From Paenalcaligenes hermetiae (GTDB lineage Bacteria > Pseudomonadota > Gammaproteobacteria > Burkholderiales > Burkholderiaceae_B): a DNA stretch of 64,000 nt. Below are positions 17,840-27,175 of this stretch, piece after piece. The position numbers were made by a program, and so were the translations under genes. The notes under the pieces are model-generated. The model saw only the letters and a list, made by a program, of their open reading frames with translations. It was not told the origin of the DNA and ran no database searches. How positions within the stretch are numbered: position 1 is the first letter of the stretch; each line of letters opens with the position of its first letter. Location of the stretch: contig NZ_BAABKD010000002.1 in NCBI RefSeq assembly GCF_039543645.1, positions 310,001-374,000 on the forward strand, in the 5' to 3' direction.

Positions 17840-18757
17840 ATGACAGATCAATTAAATAAATACGTATTTGCTGATCAGCTAACACGTGCGCAAACGGTTG
17901 AGCTCAGTACAGCTTGGCAAACCGGATTAGCCCATCAAAATTACCCTGACAGTGTACGCAATCTCTTAGGTGAGCTTGCGGCAGCAGCGGTTTTGTTAGC
18001 TGGCAACCTAAAACTTGATGGTTCGCTGGTCTTACAAGCCCAAGGCGATGGCCCTATCGCTCTGATGGTGGTCGAGTGCACATCCGACTTTCATATCCGC
18101 GCCACTGTCAGCTTACGCGAAGGGGTAGCTATTCCTGAAAACGGAAATCTACAAAATTTACTCAATACCTACGATAACGGTCGCTTTATGGTGGTGTTAG
18201 AACCAAAACCTCACACTGACCTAAAACCTTATCAGGGTATCGTGCCACTGCATGGAGATAATTTTGCCGAAGTGCTGGAAAACTATATGCAGCACTCCGA
18301 ACAACTAGATACACGCATTTTTCTCGCTGCCGACGGCACCAAAGCCAACGGCTTATTACTACAGCGCTTACCTGGCACAGGTGGCCATATCGAAGGCACC
18401 GAAGCGCCCGAGGAACCCAGTTGGGATCGCGCTAAGCAGCTTGTCGCTACCGTTAAAAATGATGAGCTTTTACAGCTACCCGCTCACGAACTCATCCATC
18501 GCCTCTTTTGGCAAGAAGATCTACTCAAACTGGACCCCATACCCGTACAGTGGCATTGCCCCTGTACACGTGAACGCGTCGCCGATATGTTACGCATGTT
18601 AGGCACTGCCGAAATTGAACAAATTCTTAGCGAACAAGAGCATATCGAAGTCTCTTGTCATTTTTGTGGCAAACCTTACCAATTTGATCCTGTGGATTGT
18701 GCGCGATTATTTATTGCCCAAAGCGACCAACCAGAAACCAAAAACACGCTGCATTAA
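17840..18757 (+). CDS. hslO: Hsp33 redox-regulated chaperone
   Basis: Hsp33 is a cytoplasmic holdase switched on by oxidation. The zinc/redox switch is visible as HCPC near residues 239-242 and CHFCGKPYQF near 272, the CxC and CxxC pair that forms disulphides under oxidative stress. The N-terminal domain carries GELAAAAVLLAGNLK and the C-terminal half LPGTGGH. The length of 305 residues is typical. A 22-bp gap separates it from the RDD gene, and a terminator follows. Confidence 0.97.
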   Translation: MTDQLNKYVFADQLTRAQTVELSTAWQTGLAHQNYPDSVRNLLGELAAAAVLLAGNLKLDGSLVLQAQGDGPIALMVVECTSDFHIRATVSLREGVAIPENGNLQNLLNTYDNGRFMVVLEPKPHTDLKPYQGIVPLHGDNFAEVLENYMQHSEQLDTRIFLAADGTKANGLLLQRLPGTGGHIEGTEAPEEPSWDRAKQLVATVKNDELLQLPAHELIHRLFWQEDLLKLDPIPVQWHCPCTRERVADMLRMLGTAEIEQILSEQEHIEVSCHFCGKPYQFDPVDCARLFIAQSDQPETKNTLH

Positions 18758-18763
18758 TTAAAA

Positions 18764-18788
18764 ATCCCGCCTATATGGCGGGATATTT
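18764..18788 (+). terminator. Rho-independent terminator after hslO
   Basis: Perfect 8-bp stem ATCCCGCC / GGCGGGAT with a 5-nt loop, followed by a short T-rich tail (ATTT). Confidence 0.75.
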
Positions 18789-18868
18789 CTACGTATTCTC
18801 CACAGATTGTCTATGCCTTAGCGACTTGTCATACTGCATGTATCGACAACCATTTTATATCGCTTGCT

Positions 18869-19558
18869 ATGCAATCTGGCGCTACACTTATTGAAAGCAC
18901 AGCTACTTTATTACTATTATGCTTTCTTGCTATAGCCGGTCTAGAAAGCGCTCACTGGCTGCTTTTACGGCAATATCTTAATACAGCTCTTTTAGATACT
19001 GGGCGCTCATTAGCCACATTAGCGGCTCACCCCCAGCATATTACCCCCCTTTTTAAACACCACTTACAGCAACATCCTGCTTGGGCTTTTTCTCCTTCTG
19101 AGCACTGGGAGATTTACACTTATACTCTTGCTCCAACCCCAGCGTCTTTCAACTATCAAGCATTACAATATCAACAGGGTAATACACGTATTTTTGATCA
19201 AAACACATTAGTATTACGTCTTACCTATGGGCATCGCCCCCTTAGCCCAGTCCTTAGACACTTTGTTCGCCTTGCCTTAGCTCACTCTTCAAGCAATCAA
19301 AGTTATTATCAACAGGGGCTCATCCCTATTCAAACCGAGATCCGCATCGCGATGCAATCCGATACAACCCAAGCCACAGCATCGGCACAAGTATCAAACT
19401 CAACATCGCAGACTACAACCCCTCACACTGTACCTTTACCATCTATGCCCACCTACAGCAGCCCATCATCCTTAGGATCTTGGCTGCCGCCTAGCAACGA
19501 GCAAACCGCTCCCTCTTGGCAGTGTCATGGGAGCTTTTGTTGCGAGGCACCCCCCTAG
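18869..19558 (+). CDS. TadE-like protein of unknown function
   Basis: The N-terminus MQSGATLIESTATLLLLCFL matches the TadE/TadG type: a short polar leader, a glutamate, and then one long hydrophobic helix (about residues 9-31), as in pseudopilins. The rest (to residue 229) is likely extracytoplasmic, with a Ser/Thr/Pro-rich linker (about 165-215) and a cysteine-rich tail (CHGSFCCEAPP). No tad secretion genes lie nearby. The stop overlaps the convergent ftsB stop by four bases. A role in pilus or surface assembly is possible but unsupported by neighbours. Confidence 0.55.
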   Translation: MQSGATLIESTATLLLLCFLAIAGLESAHWLLLRQYLNTALLDTGRSLATLAAHPQHITPLFKHHLQQHPAWAFSPSEHWEIYTYTLAPTPASFNYQALQYQQGNTRIFDQNTLVLRLTYGHRPLSPVLRHFVRLALAHSSSNQSYYQQGLIPIQTEIRIAMQSDTTQATASAQVSNSTSQTTTPHTVPLPSMPTYSSPSSLGSWLPPSNEQTAPSWQCHGSFCCEAPP

Positions 19559-19836
19559 GGTGTATTCGGCGACATGATTTGCACAAAAATCTCGCCTTGC
19601 TTAATCATTCCCTGCTCAAAACGTGCCAATTCCTCTACCGCTTGTGTTCCCTCTCGTAGATCGTGCACTTCTGCCGCCATCGCATTATTACGAGCTAAAG
19701 CAGCCTCGTTGAGCTCTTGCTGCACTTGTATTTTTTCTTGTAATTCTTTAATTCTATCTACGCCATTATTCCCGAACCACAGCTCGTAATTAAAAAAAGC
19801 CAATAGCGCAACTAAGAAAATAAAAATAAAACGCAT
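19555..19836 (-). CDS. ftsB: Cell division protein FtsB
   Basis: FtsB is a small bitopic divisome protein that pairs with FtsL and FtsQ. Residues 1-17 form the membrane anchor (RFIFIFLVALLAFFNYELW), followed by a coiled coil (about 28-70) and the conserved GxxAVEELAR and FEQGMIKQGEIFVQ segment. The length is 93 residues. It lies downstream of eno, the standard eno-ftsB order, although a strong terminator lies between the two genes here. Confidence 0.93.
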   Translation of the reverse strand: MRFIFIFLVALLAFFNYELWFGNNGVDRIKELQEKIQVQQELNEAALARNNAMAAEVHDLREGTQAVEELARFEQGMIKQGEIFVQIMSPNTP

Positions 19837-19847
19837 AACAAAAATAA

Positions 19848-19878
19848 TAAAGGGTTTGGCTGAATACCAAACCCTTTA
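19848..19878 (-). terminator. Rho-independent terminator between eno and ftsB
   Basis: A perfect 12-bp stem (TAAAGGGTTTGG / CCAAACCCTTTA) with a 7-nt loop is followed on the minus strand by TTATTATTTTTG. It would end most eno transcripts 13 bases before the ftsB start, so ftsB needs read-through or its own promoter. Confidence 0.8.
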
Positions 19879-19891
19879 ACCTCGTGGAGCG

Positions 19892-21178
19892 TTAACGCAA
19901 GTTATAAAAAGCATCACGTCCAGGATAGGACGCCACACCGGTTAGCTCTTCTTCAATGCGCAAAAGCTGGTTGTATTTAGCCATGCGATCCGAGCGCGAT
20001 AACGAACCGGTTTTAATCTGCATGGCATTCGTAGCTACCGCAATATCGGCAATCGTAGCGTCTTCTGTTTCCCCAGAACGATGAGAAATCACAGCGGTAT
20101 AACCATAGCGCTTAGCCAGCTCAATGGCAGCAAAGGTTTCTGTCAACGTGCCAATCTGATTAATCTTAATCAAAATGGAGTTAGCAATACCACGATCAAT
20201 CCCTTCACGTAGGATTTTGGTGTTGGTCACAAATAAATCATCACCGACTAGCTGTACTTTTTTTCCTAAGCGATCAGTAAGAATTTTCCAGCCTTCCCAG
20301 TCGTCTTCGGCCATGCCGTCTTCAATAGAAACGATGGGGTATTTGTCACACCAGCTTTCAAGCAAATCAACCAGCTGGGAAGCGTTTAAACTAATGCCAC
20401 CCTCTCCAGCTAAATGGTATAAACCATCACGATAAAACTCGGAACTTGCGCAGTCTAAAGCCAAGGCAATTTGTGTACCTGCCTCGTAACCGGCTTTATC
20501 AATAGCTTGTAGAATTAGCTGAATAGCGGCTTCATGATTTTCCACGTTTGGCGCAAAACCACCCTCATCACCTACCGCTGTGGACATGCCCTGAGCATGA
20601 ATTAAGTCTTTTAACGCGTGAAAGACCTCTGCCCCCATGCGCAAGGCTTCACGGAAGCTTTTAGCGCCAATAGGCATGATCATGAACTCTTGTAAATCAA
20701 GGGTATTATTGGCATGCGCCCCACCGTTGATCACGTTCATCATCGGCACAGGCATTTGCATGGCGCCACTACCACCAAAATAGCGATACAGCGATAGACC
20801 TGAATCATCTGCTGCTGCACGCGCTACAGCCATACTGGCGGCCAACATGGCGTTTGCACCCAAACGACTTTTATCTTCGGTGCCATCTAAATCGATCAAG
20901 GTCTGATCAATGAAATGCTGCTCTTGGGCATCTAAACCAATTAAGGCTTCAGCAATTTCTGTATTAATATTTTCTACAGCACGCAGCACCCCTTTGCCTA
21001 AGTAACGGGATTTGTCCCCATCACGTAGTTCTAAGGCCTCACGCATGCCAGTGGAAGCACCTGAAGGTACCGAGGCACGCCCCATCGCACCTGACTCTAA
21101 TAGCACATCACATTCAACGGTAGGGTTACCACGCGAGTCAAGAATCTCACGACCAATAATATCTACAATAGCACTCAT
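19892..21178 (-). CDS. eno: Enolase
   Basis: Enolase interconverts 2-phosphoglycerate and phosphoenolpyruvate in glycolysis; in many bacteria a fraction sits in the RNase E degradosome. The motifs GASTGMREALELRDGD, VGDEGGFAPN and SHRSGETEDATIAD are intact, including the catalytic lysine region ILIKINQIGTLTE. The length of 428 residues is standard. It lies between kdsA and ftsB in the common pyrG-kdsA-eno-ftsB order. Confidence 0.99.
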   Translation of the reverse strand: MSAIVDIIGREILDSRGNPTVECDVLLESGAMGRASVPSGASTGMREALELRDGDKSRYLGKGVLRAVENINTEIAEALIGLDAQEQHFIDQTLIDLDGTEDKSRLGANAMLAASMAVARAAADDSGLSLYRYFGGSGAMQMPVPMMNVINGGAHANNTLDLQEFMIMPIGAKSFREALRMGAEVFHALKDLIHAQGMSTAVGDEGGFAPNVENHEAAIQLILQAIDKAGYEAGTQIALALDCASSEFYRDGLYHLAGEGGISLNASQLVDLLESWCDKYPIVSIEDGMAEDDWEGWKILTDRLGKKVQLVGDDLFVTNTKILREGIDRGIANSILIKINQIGTLTETFAAIELAKRYGYTAVISHRSGETEDATIADIAVATNAMQIKTGSLSRSDRMAKYNQLLRIEEELTGVASYPGRDAFYNLR

Positions 21179-21300
21179 GAAATGTAGTCCTTGCTATGGA
21201 AGCAATAACGCTAATCAATAATAGAAATAAAGGGCTAAAACCTTTTTTCTGCAATAAAAAATCGCCCCTATTGTACAACCTATGTCCAATAATAGGTGGC

Positions 21301-22143
21301 TTAATCCAATACGCCTGGGGCTTTTACCACCTGATCAATGGCTTTAAGATGGCTTAATAAAGCATGCATACGCTGTAAGGGAACAGCATTCGGCCCATCA
21401 GATAAGGCTTGTGCTGGGTTCGGATGGGTTTCCATAAAAACCCCTGCTACACCAGCAGCCACTGCGGCTCGAGCCAACACCGGCACGAACTCACTCTGCC
21501 CCCCCGACCGATCCCCCTGTCCTCCCGGCAACTGTACAGAATGCGTCGCATCAAACACAACGGGGCAGCCGGTTTCCCGCATAATAGCCAGTGAACGCAT
21601 GTCCGACACTAGGTTGTTATAACCAAAAGAAGCCCCACGCTCACAAACCATAATGGTATCCCCGTCTCCGCCCGCATCAAGCGCAGCGGCTCGGGCTTTA
21701 TCCACCACATTTTTCATATCCTGAGGCGCTAAAAACTGCCCTTTTTTGATATTGACAGGTTTTAGGGTTGCAGCACAAGCCTGAATAAAGTCCGTTTGAC
21801 GACATAAAAACGCAGGAGTTTGCAATACATCCACCACCGCCGCTACATCATCCACCTGCTCTTTTTCATGGACATCAGTTAGCACTGGCACCCCAAAATG
21901 TTCCCGCACATCGACTAAAATCTGCAGACCTTCGAGTATGCCAGGACCGCGGTACGAGGCGACGGAGCTACGGTTGGCTTTATCAAAAGAACTTTTATAA
22001 ATAAAAGGGATGCCAAGCTCATCGGTGATTTCTTTTAAATACCCCGCCGTGTCAAAAGCCATCTGACGCGATTCAATCACACAAGGGCCAGCTATTAAGA
22101 AAAAGGGTTGGTCGATCCCAACCTGAAAACCACATAACTCCAT
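21301..22143 (-). CDS. kdsA: 3-deoxy-8-phosphooctulonate synthase (KDO-8-P synthase)
   Basis: KdsA condenses arabinose-5-phosphate and phosphoenolpyruvate to make the KDO precursor of lipopolysaccharide. FLIAGPCVIESRQMAFDTAG, KSSFDKANRSS and VFDATHSVQLPGG are family motifs. The DAHP-like barrel is 280 residues long from the ATG at 22143. Earlier in-frame codons up to 22173 run into the pyrG terminator hairpin and are rejected. MELCGFQVG is the expected N-terminus by family resemblance. Confidence 0.96.
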   Translation of the reverse strand: MELCGFQVGIDQPFFLIAGPCVIESRQMAFDTAGYLKEITDELGIPFIYKSSFDKANRSSVASYRGPGILEGLQILVDVREHFGVPVLTDVHEKEQVDDVAAVVDVLQTPAFLCRQTDFIQACAATLKPVNIKKGQFLAPQDMKNVVDKARAAALDAGGDGDTIMVCERGASFGYNNLVSDMRSLAIMRETGCPVVFDATHSVQLPGGQGDRSGGQSEFVPVLARAAVAAGVAGVFMETHPNPAQALSDGPNAVPLQRMHALLSHLKAIDQVVKAPGVLD

Positions 22144-22156
22144 TGGCATTCTCACA

Positions 22157-22183
22157 AAAACATGCACCGCCAAAGCGGTGCAT
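22157..22183 (-). terminator. Rho-independent terminator after pyrG
   Basis: On the minus strand ATGCACCGC pairs with GCGGTGCAT around a 4-nt loop and is followed by GTTTTTG. It lies directly after the pyrG stop and right before kdsA. Confidence 0.8.
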
Positions 22184-22188
22184 TTTAT

Positions 22189-23841
22189 TTATTTAGACTG
22201 TGCTTTGTGGGCTAAAGCCGCTTGTATATAGCTAATAAATAAAGGGTGCCCATCACGCGGTGTGGAAGTGAACTCTGGATGAAACTGCACCCCCATAAAC
22301 CATGGGTGCTTAGCCTCGGGCAGCTCCATGATTTCGGGTAGGCTTTCGGTAGGAGTCCGAGCACTAATCACTAAGCCGGATTCTTCGAGGCGCGGCACAT
22401 ATACATTGTTGACCTCAAAACGATGGCGATGACGTTCATTAACGCACGGGCCATAGATCTCATAAGCACGAGTACCCTCTTTAACAGGGCATTCTTGAGC
22501 CCCTTTGCGCATTGTGCCACCTAAATCCTCATCACCCGAACGATGCTCAACACGACCTTCGCGATCTTTCCATTCGGTGATTAAGGCCACAACTGGATGA
22601 GCCGCAGATGGATCAAACTCGGTACTGTTTGCGCCGCCTAAACCCGCCACGTGACGTGCAAACTCTACTACTGCTAGTTGCATCCCTAAACAAATGCCCA
22701 AATAAGGGATTTTGTTTTCACGTGCATAACGGATTGCTTGAATCTTGCCCTCGGTACCACGCTTACCAAAGCCCCCGGGCACCAAAATAGCATCAAATCC
22801 ATCCAATGCGCCTGTCCCCGACTTTTCGATATCTTCCGAATCGATATATTCAATTTGTACGTCTGTACGCGTATGAATACCTGCGTGTGTCAGTGCTTCG
22901 GATAAAGATTTGTACGACTCCGTTAACTCGACGTATTTACCTACCATGGCAATACGTACTGCATGCTCTGGGTTTTTCAGCGCATGAACCAAATTATCCC
23001 ACATCGTCAAATCAGCAGGAGGTGGCGACAAGGACAACGCGTCACAAACTAAATTGTCTAGCCCCTGACTGTGTAACATGGCAGGGATCTCATAAATCGT
23101 TTCAGCGTCTTTAACCGAAATGACCGCATCCAGCGGTACATTAGAAAATAAAGAGATCTTAGCGCGCTCCTCATCAGGAATTTCACGATCTGCCCGACAC
23201 AATAACGCATCTGGGTATAAACCGATTTCACGCAGCTTCTGTACCGAATGCTGAGTGGGCTTGGTTTTTAGTTCCCCTGCAGAAGGAATAAACGGCACCA
23301 AGGTCAAATGCACCAAAGCGGTATTATTACGCCCTAAACGCAAGCTCATTTGACGAATTGCCTCTAGAAAGGGCAAGGATTCGATATCCCCTACCGTACC
23401 ACCGATCTCCACAATCGCCACATCGGCTTCGCCGTTGTAAGCTGCTTTAGCGCCACGCGCAATAAAGTCTTGGATTTCGTTTGTAATGTGAGGAATGACT
23501 TGGACGGTTTTACCTTGGTAATCCCCGCGTCGCTCTTTGCGTAATACCGATTCGTAAATTTGGCCTGTAGTAAAGTTATTAACTTTACGCATGCGCGTTG
23601 AAATAAAACGCTCATAGTGCCCTAAGTCTAAATCCGTTTCTGCTCCGTCTTCGGTAACAAAAACCTCACCGTGTTGAAATGGGCTCATGGTACCTGGATC
23701 AACGTTGATGTAGGGATCAAGCTTGAGCATGGTCACACGTAATCCGCGTGACTCAAGGATGGCAGCTAAAGAGGCCGCTGCAATACCTTTACCTAGGGAG
23801 GATACAACACCTCCGGTGACAAATACGTATTTGGTGGTCAT
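22189..23841 (-). CDS. pyrG: CTP synthase
   Basis: PyrG makes CTP from UTP using glutamine. The N-terminal synthase domain begins TKYVFVTGGVVSSLGKG, and the C-terminal glutamine amidotransferase domain has the oxyanion motif LVPGGFGKRG and nucleophile LGICLGMQLAV, with a catalytic HPEF (GVQFHPEFTS). The length of 550 residues from the ATG at 23841 is standard; a TTG four codons upstream is unlikely. A perfect TATAAT on the minus strand (plus 23889-23894) may be its -10 box. Confidence 0.98.
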   Translation of the reverse strand: MTTKYVFVTGGVVSSLGKGIAAASLAAILESRGLRVTMLKLDPYINVDPGTMSPFQHGEVFVTEDGAETDLDLGHYERFISTRMRKVNNFTTGQIYESVLRKERRGDYQGKTVQVIPHITNEIQDFIARGAKAAYNGEADVAIVEIGGTVGDIESLPFLEAIRQMSLRLGRNNTALVHLTLVPFIPSAGELKTKPTQHSVQKLREIGLYPDALLCRADREIPDEERAKISLFSNVPLDAVISVKDAETIYEIPAMLHSQGLDNLVCDALSLSPPPADLTMWDNLVHALKNPEHAVRIAMVGKYVELTESYKSLSEALTHAGIHTRTDVQIEYIDSEDIEKSGTGALDGFDAILVPGGFGKRGTEGKIQAIRYARENKIPYLGICLGMQLAVVEFARHVAGLGGANSTEFDPSAAHPVVALITEWKDREGRVEHRSGDEDLGGTMRKGAQECPVKEGTRAYEIYGPCVNERHRHRFEVNNVYVPRLEESGLVISARTPTESLPEIMELPEAKHPWFMGVQFHPEFTSTPRDGHPLFISYIQAALAHKAQSK

Positions 23842-23908
23842 TGTGAATAACAATCCTGATGCAAATCAGGCAAGAACTGGAAATTTGAATTATACCGTTT
23901 ACCGCGCC

Positions 23909-25720
23909 TTAGTTGGAACAATTTGTTGTTGCTAAAGGTTGAGTGTTTTGCTCTAACCACTGTAAGGCCGAGCCGGAAACCAACGGTTTCAAGCGCTCAT
24001 AGACCTGTTTATGGTAAGCATTTAACCAATCGATTTCCGCAGAATTTAATAGCGTGGTCTCAATGCAACGCACATCAATGGGACAAAGTGTTAGGCTCTC
24101 AAAAGCATAAAAATGACCAAAGTCGTTTTGCTCTTTTTCCACACAAGCGATCAGGTTTTCAATCCGTATCCCCCACTGTTGGGCACGATAAAGGCCGGGC
24201 TCATTAGAGGTTATCATACCGGGTTGCATCGGCACAGGAGTGGCATCAGCCCGGCGCCGCCAAGAAATGGATTGGGGACCCTCGTGAACATTCATAAAAT
24301 AACCCACGCCATGACCTGTACCATGACCAAAATCCACCCCTGCCTGCCATAATGGCATCCGCGCGATCACATCAAGCTGCTGACCAGTAACCCCTTTGGC
24401 AAAAACGGCTTGGGATAAAGCAATCATCCCCTTTAACACTAAGGTGTAATCCCGCTTTTGTTCTGGAGTGGGCGTACCCACAGGCACAACACGCGTAATA
24501 TCAGTTGTTCCCCCCAAGTACTGCCCCCCAGAGTCAATCAATAACAGACCATTCCCAGTGATCATGTCATGTGCTTGCTCTGTGGCTTGATAATGCGGCA
24601 TAGCTGCATTTGCACCAAAAGCAGCAATCGTGCCAAAACTAGGGCTAACAAAATGTGGCTGTTGCGCACGTGCCGCTGTAATTTGTTCGTGGATTTCCGT
24701 TTCCGCTATAGGCCGCTGCTTGACGGTGTCCTCAAACCACGCAAAAAACGCACATAACGCAGCGCCATCATACGCCATCACCTGACGTACATGCTCAAGC
24801 TCAGCAGGGGTTTTACACGCTTTTATTCCAGTAGAAGGATTAGGCGCGAACACCCACTGCGTTTGGGCTGCATGCTGCAACACCCCTGCGGTGACAGTAT
24901 TAGGATCAACTAATAAACGACTGTGCTCAGGTAAAGCGGCTAATGCTTGTGCTAGGTACGTATAAGGCTGAACATCAACCTGATGTTGATATAGATGCTG
25001 AGCTACTTTAGCAGACACTTTGGCCATATCAACAAATAGGGTCACAGCCTCTTCAGTAAATAACACATGGGCTAAAAAAACGGGGTTGTATTGCACATCC
25101 TGCCCACGTAAATTAAGTAACCACGCCACATCATCTAAGCTCGATAGCAAATGAGACTGCACCTGCTGCTCGGCCATTGCTTGACGCACTAGTTGAATAT
25201 TTTGCTTTACATCACGTAGCGCAAACGGGGGCTCATGCACATAAATAGGAGCTTGGGGCAAGGCGGGACGATCCACCCAAATCGACGTCATTAAATCCCA
25301 TTGCCCCTGTATGGATAACTGATGGGCTTGCGCCATATTTTGCCATTGGGCAAACTGGCTTTGTGGCATCACCTGACTATCTATGCCTATGACCTGCCCA
25401 GCTTGTGCCGTTTGCGCCACCCACTCCAGCATATCTGGGGTTTGTGGATCGCCCCAGGGCATCAAAATAAACGCCGTGCCCGCCAGATCTTGCTGCGCCT
25501 GTACCCAATAACGGCTATCTGTCCATAACCCTGCAAAATCCGCTGTAATCACCAACGACCCTGCCGAGCCAGTAAAGCCGCTTAACCATGCACGAGCTTG
25601 ATAATATTCGGGCAGATATTCAGATAAGTGCGGATCTGAGCTTAATATTACATAGATATCAATTCCAGCTTGTTGCATAGCCTGACGCAACTGCTGAAGA
25701 CGAGAATCATAAACCGACAT
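23909..25720 (-). CDS. Aminopeptidase P family protein (M24B, three-domain Xaa-Pro aminopeptidase)
   Basis: This is a cytoplasmic metallopeptidase that removes N-terminal residues before proline. At 603 residues it is the long form with two creatinase-like N-terminal domains and a C-terminal pita-bread domain. The metal ligands are visible: Asp in LLIDSGG and in TTDITR, His in GHGTGHGVGYFMNVHEGP, and Glu in TSNEPGLY and in FESLTLCP. No signal peptide. It lies between scoB and pyrG, with its own start 62 bp from the scoAB terminator. Confidence 0.92.
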   Translation of the reverse strand: MSVYDSRLQQLRQAMQQAGIDIYVILSSDPHLSEYLPEYYQARAWLSGFTGSAGSLVITADFAGLWTDSRYWVQAQQDLAGTAFILMPWGDPQTPDMLEWVAQTAQAGQVIGIDSQVMPQSQFAQWQNMAQAHQLSIQGQWDLMTSIWVDRPALPQAPIYVHEPPFALRDVKQNIQLVRQAMAEQQVQSHLLSSLDDVAWLLNLRGQDVQYNPVFLAHVLFTEEAVTLFVDMAKVSAKVAQHLYQHQVDVQPYTYLAQALAALPEHSRLLVDPNTVTAGVLQHAAQTQWVFAPNPSTGIKACKTPAELEHVRQVMAYDGAALCAFFAWFEDTVKQRPIAETEIHEQITAARAQQPHFVSPSFGTIAAFGANAAMPHYQATEQAHDMITGNGLLLIDSGGQYLGGTTDITRVVPVGTPTPEQKRDYTLVLKGMIALSQAVFAKGVTGQQLDVIARMPLWQAGVDFGHGTGHGVGYFMNVHEGPQSISWRRRADATPVPMQPGMITSNEPGLYRAQQWGIRIENLIACVEKEQNDFGHFYAFESLTLCPIDVRCIETTLLNSAEIDWLNAYHKQVYERLKPLVSGSALQWLEQNTQPLATTNCSN

Positions 25721-25732
25721 TGACTACCCCAA

Positions 25733-25764
25733 AAGAAAACAGGCACGACCCAGCGTGCCTGTTT
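25733..25764 (-). terminator. Rho-independent terminator after scoAB
   Basis: A perfect 11-bp stem, AAACAGGCACG / CGTGCCTGTTT, is followed on the minus strand by TCTTTT. It lies between the scoB stop and the peptidase start. Confidence 0.8.
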
Positions 25765-25782
25765 CATGATTATATTAACAAT

Positions 25783-26436
25783 CTAGGCCACTGCAGACAC
25801 ATCTAAAGGGACACCCGTTTTGGATTGGATTTCCTCTAGCGTCACGCCATCGGCCAGCTCCAGTAATTTTAATCCATTCGGTGTGACCTCTATCACCCCT
25901 AGATCAGTAATAATTAAATCGACTACTCCCACCCCGGTTAAAGGTAAAGTACACTCGGGCAAGATTTTTAAGGATTCGGTACCGTCTTTAGCACGCGCCA
26001 CGTGGTCCATTAAAATCACCACTCGCCCCACTCCAGCGACCAAATCCATGGCCCCGCCCATGCCTTTAACCATTTTGCCGGGGATCATCCAGTTCGCAAG
26101 GTCCCCTTTTTCAGAAACCTGCATCGCCCCCAAGATGGCTAGATTAATTTTACCACCTCGAATCATGCCGAAGGAGTCAGCCGAAGAAAAGAAAGACGAG
26201 CCTGGCAAGGTGGTAACAGTTTGCTTGCCTGCGTTGATTAGGTCTGCATCTACCTCGTCCTCGCGCGGAAAAGGCCCAATACCTAATAATCCGTTTTCGG
26301 ATTGTAACCAGACCTGCATGCCCTCGGGCACGTGGTTAGCTACCATGGTCGGCATACCAATCCCCAGGTTAACGTAAAAACCATCTTGTAGTTCTTGTGC
26401 CGCACGGGCTGCCATTTGATCTCGAGTCCAAGCCAT
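25783..26436 (-). CDS. scoB: Succinyl-CoA:3-ketoacid CoA-transferase subunit B
   Basis: Together with subunit A this enzyme moves CoA from succinyl-CoA to acetoacetate and so activates ketone bodies. The catalytic glutamate lies in SENGLLGIGP (about residues 46-55). GIGMPTMVANHVPEG and KGMGGAMDLVAG are family motifs. The length is 217 residues. A near-perfect AGGAGG lies seven bases before the ATG, and the gene begins nine bases after scoA. Confidence 0.95.
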   Translation of the reverse strand: MAWTRDQMAARAAQELQDGFYVNLGIGMPTMVANHVPEGMQVWLQSENGLLGIGPFPREDEVDADLINAGKQTVTTLPGSSFFSSADSFGMIRGGKINLAILGAMQVSEKGDLANWMIPGKMVKGMGGAMDLVAGVGRVVILMDHVARAKDGTESLKILPECTLPLTGVGVVDLIITDLGVIEVTPNGLKLLELADGVTLEEIQSKTGVPLDVSAVA

Positions 26437-26445
26437 GATTACCTC

Positions 26446-27138
26446 CTATCGTGTGGTACGCTGCTCAATGCGTTTTTCTGGGTTTTCGTTCAAAACAATA
26501 CGGTGAACAAAAATACCGGGTAAATGAATCTGATCGGGATCTAATTCGCCCACCTCCACGATTTTCTCTACTTCTACCACTGTCACCTTGCCAGCCTGCG
26601 CAATATTAGGGTTAAAGTTACGAGCCGTTTTACGGAAAATCAGGTTACCGCTACGATCGGCAATATGTGCTTTAACTAAAGAAACATCCGGCACAATAGC
26701 ACGTTCCATGATGTATTGTTGACCATCAAATTCGCGCACCTCTTTGCCCTCTGCCACAATGGTTCCGACCCCAGTGGCCGTAAAAAAAGCAGGAATACCC
26801 GCTCCGCCAGCACGTAGGCGTTCGGCTAAGGTACCCTGAGGGGTAAACTCTAACTCAAGCTCGCCAGCAAGGTATTGCCGTTCAAACTCTTTGTTTTCCC
26901 CCACATAGGAAGAAATCATTTTTTTAATCTGGCGGGTTTCCAGCAATAAGCCTAAGCCAAACCCATCTACCCCAGCATTATTACTAACACACGTCAAATC
27001 TTTTACACCCGAATCACGCAGTGCCGCGATCAGAGCCTCTGGAATACCACATAGCCCAAAACCTCCAACCCCAATGGTTTGTCCATCTGCCACGAGGTCT
27101 TTGAGGGCCTCGGTCGCACTGGCATATACCTTATCCAT
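26446..27138 (-). CDS. scoA: Succinyl-CoA:3-ketoacid CoA-transferase subunit A
   Basis: This is the partner of ScoB in acetoacetate activation. GQTIGVGGFGLCGIPEALI (about 17-35) and SNNAGVDGFGLG are the glycine-rich CoA-transferase A motifs, and GGAGIPAFFTATGVGT follows. I chose the ATG at 27138 (230 residues) because AGGAG lies eight bases upstream; an in-frame start at 27192 would cover the operator-like palindrome upstream. The scoAB pair is a two-gene operon ended by a terminator. Confidence 0.95.
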   Translation of the reverse strand: MDKVYASATEALKDLVADGQTIGVGGFGLCGIPEALIAALRDSGVKDLTCVSNNAGVDGFGLGLLLETRQIKKMISSYVGENKEFERQYLAGELELEFTPQGTLAERLRAGGAGIPAFFTATGVGTIVAEGKEVREFDGQQYIMERAIVPDVSLVKAHIADRSGNLIFRKTARNFNPNIAQAGKVTVVEVEKIVEVGELDPDQIHLPGIFVHRIVLNENPEKRIEQRTTR

Positions 27139-27158
27139 AGTGACAGCTCCTATAAAAA

Positions 27159-27175
27159 TTGACGTTAACGTAAAG
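27159..27175 (-). promoter_or_regulatory. Palindromic operator-like site upstream of scoAB
   Basis: The sequence TTGACGTTAACGTAAAG contains a perfect 10-bp palindrome, ACGTTAACGT (27162-27171), 24 bases before the scoA start codon. It resembles sites described for LiuR-type MerR regulators of branched-chain and ketone-body catabolism, from memory and unverified. No regulator gene lies next to it. Confidence 0.45.

Noticed and set aside
22144..22173. Longer kdsA start at 22173
   Set aside because: The added codons overlap the pyrG terminator hairpin and the family N-terminus is MELCGF-like.
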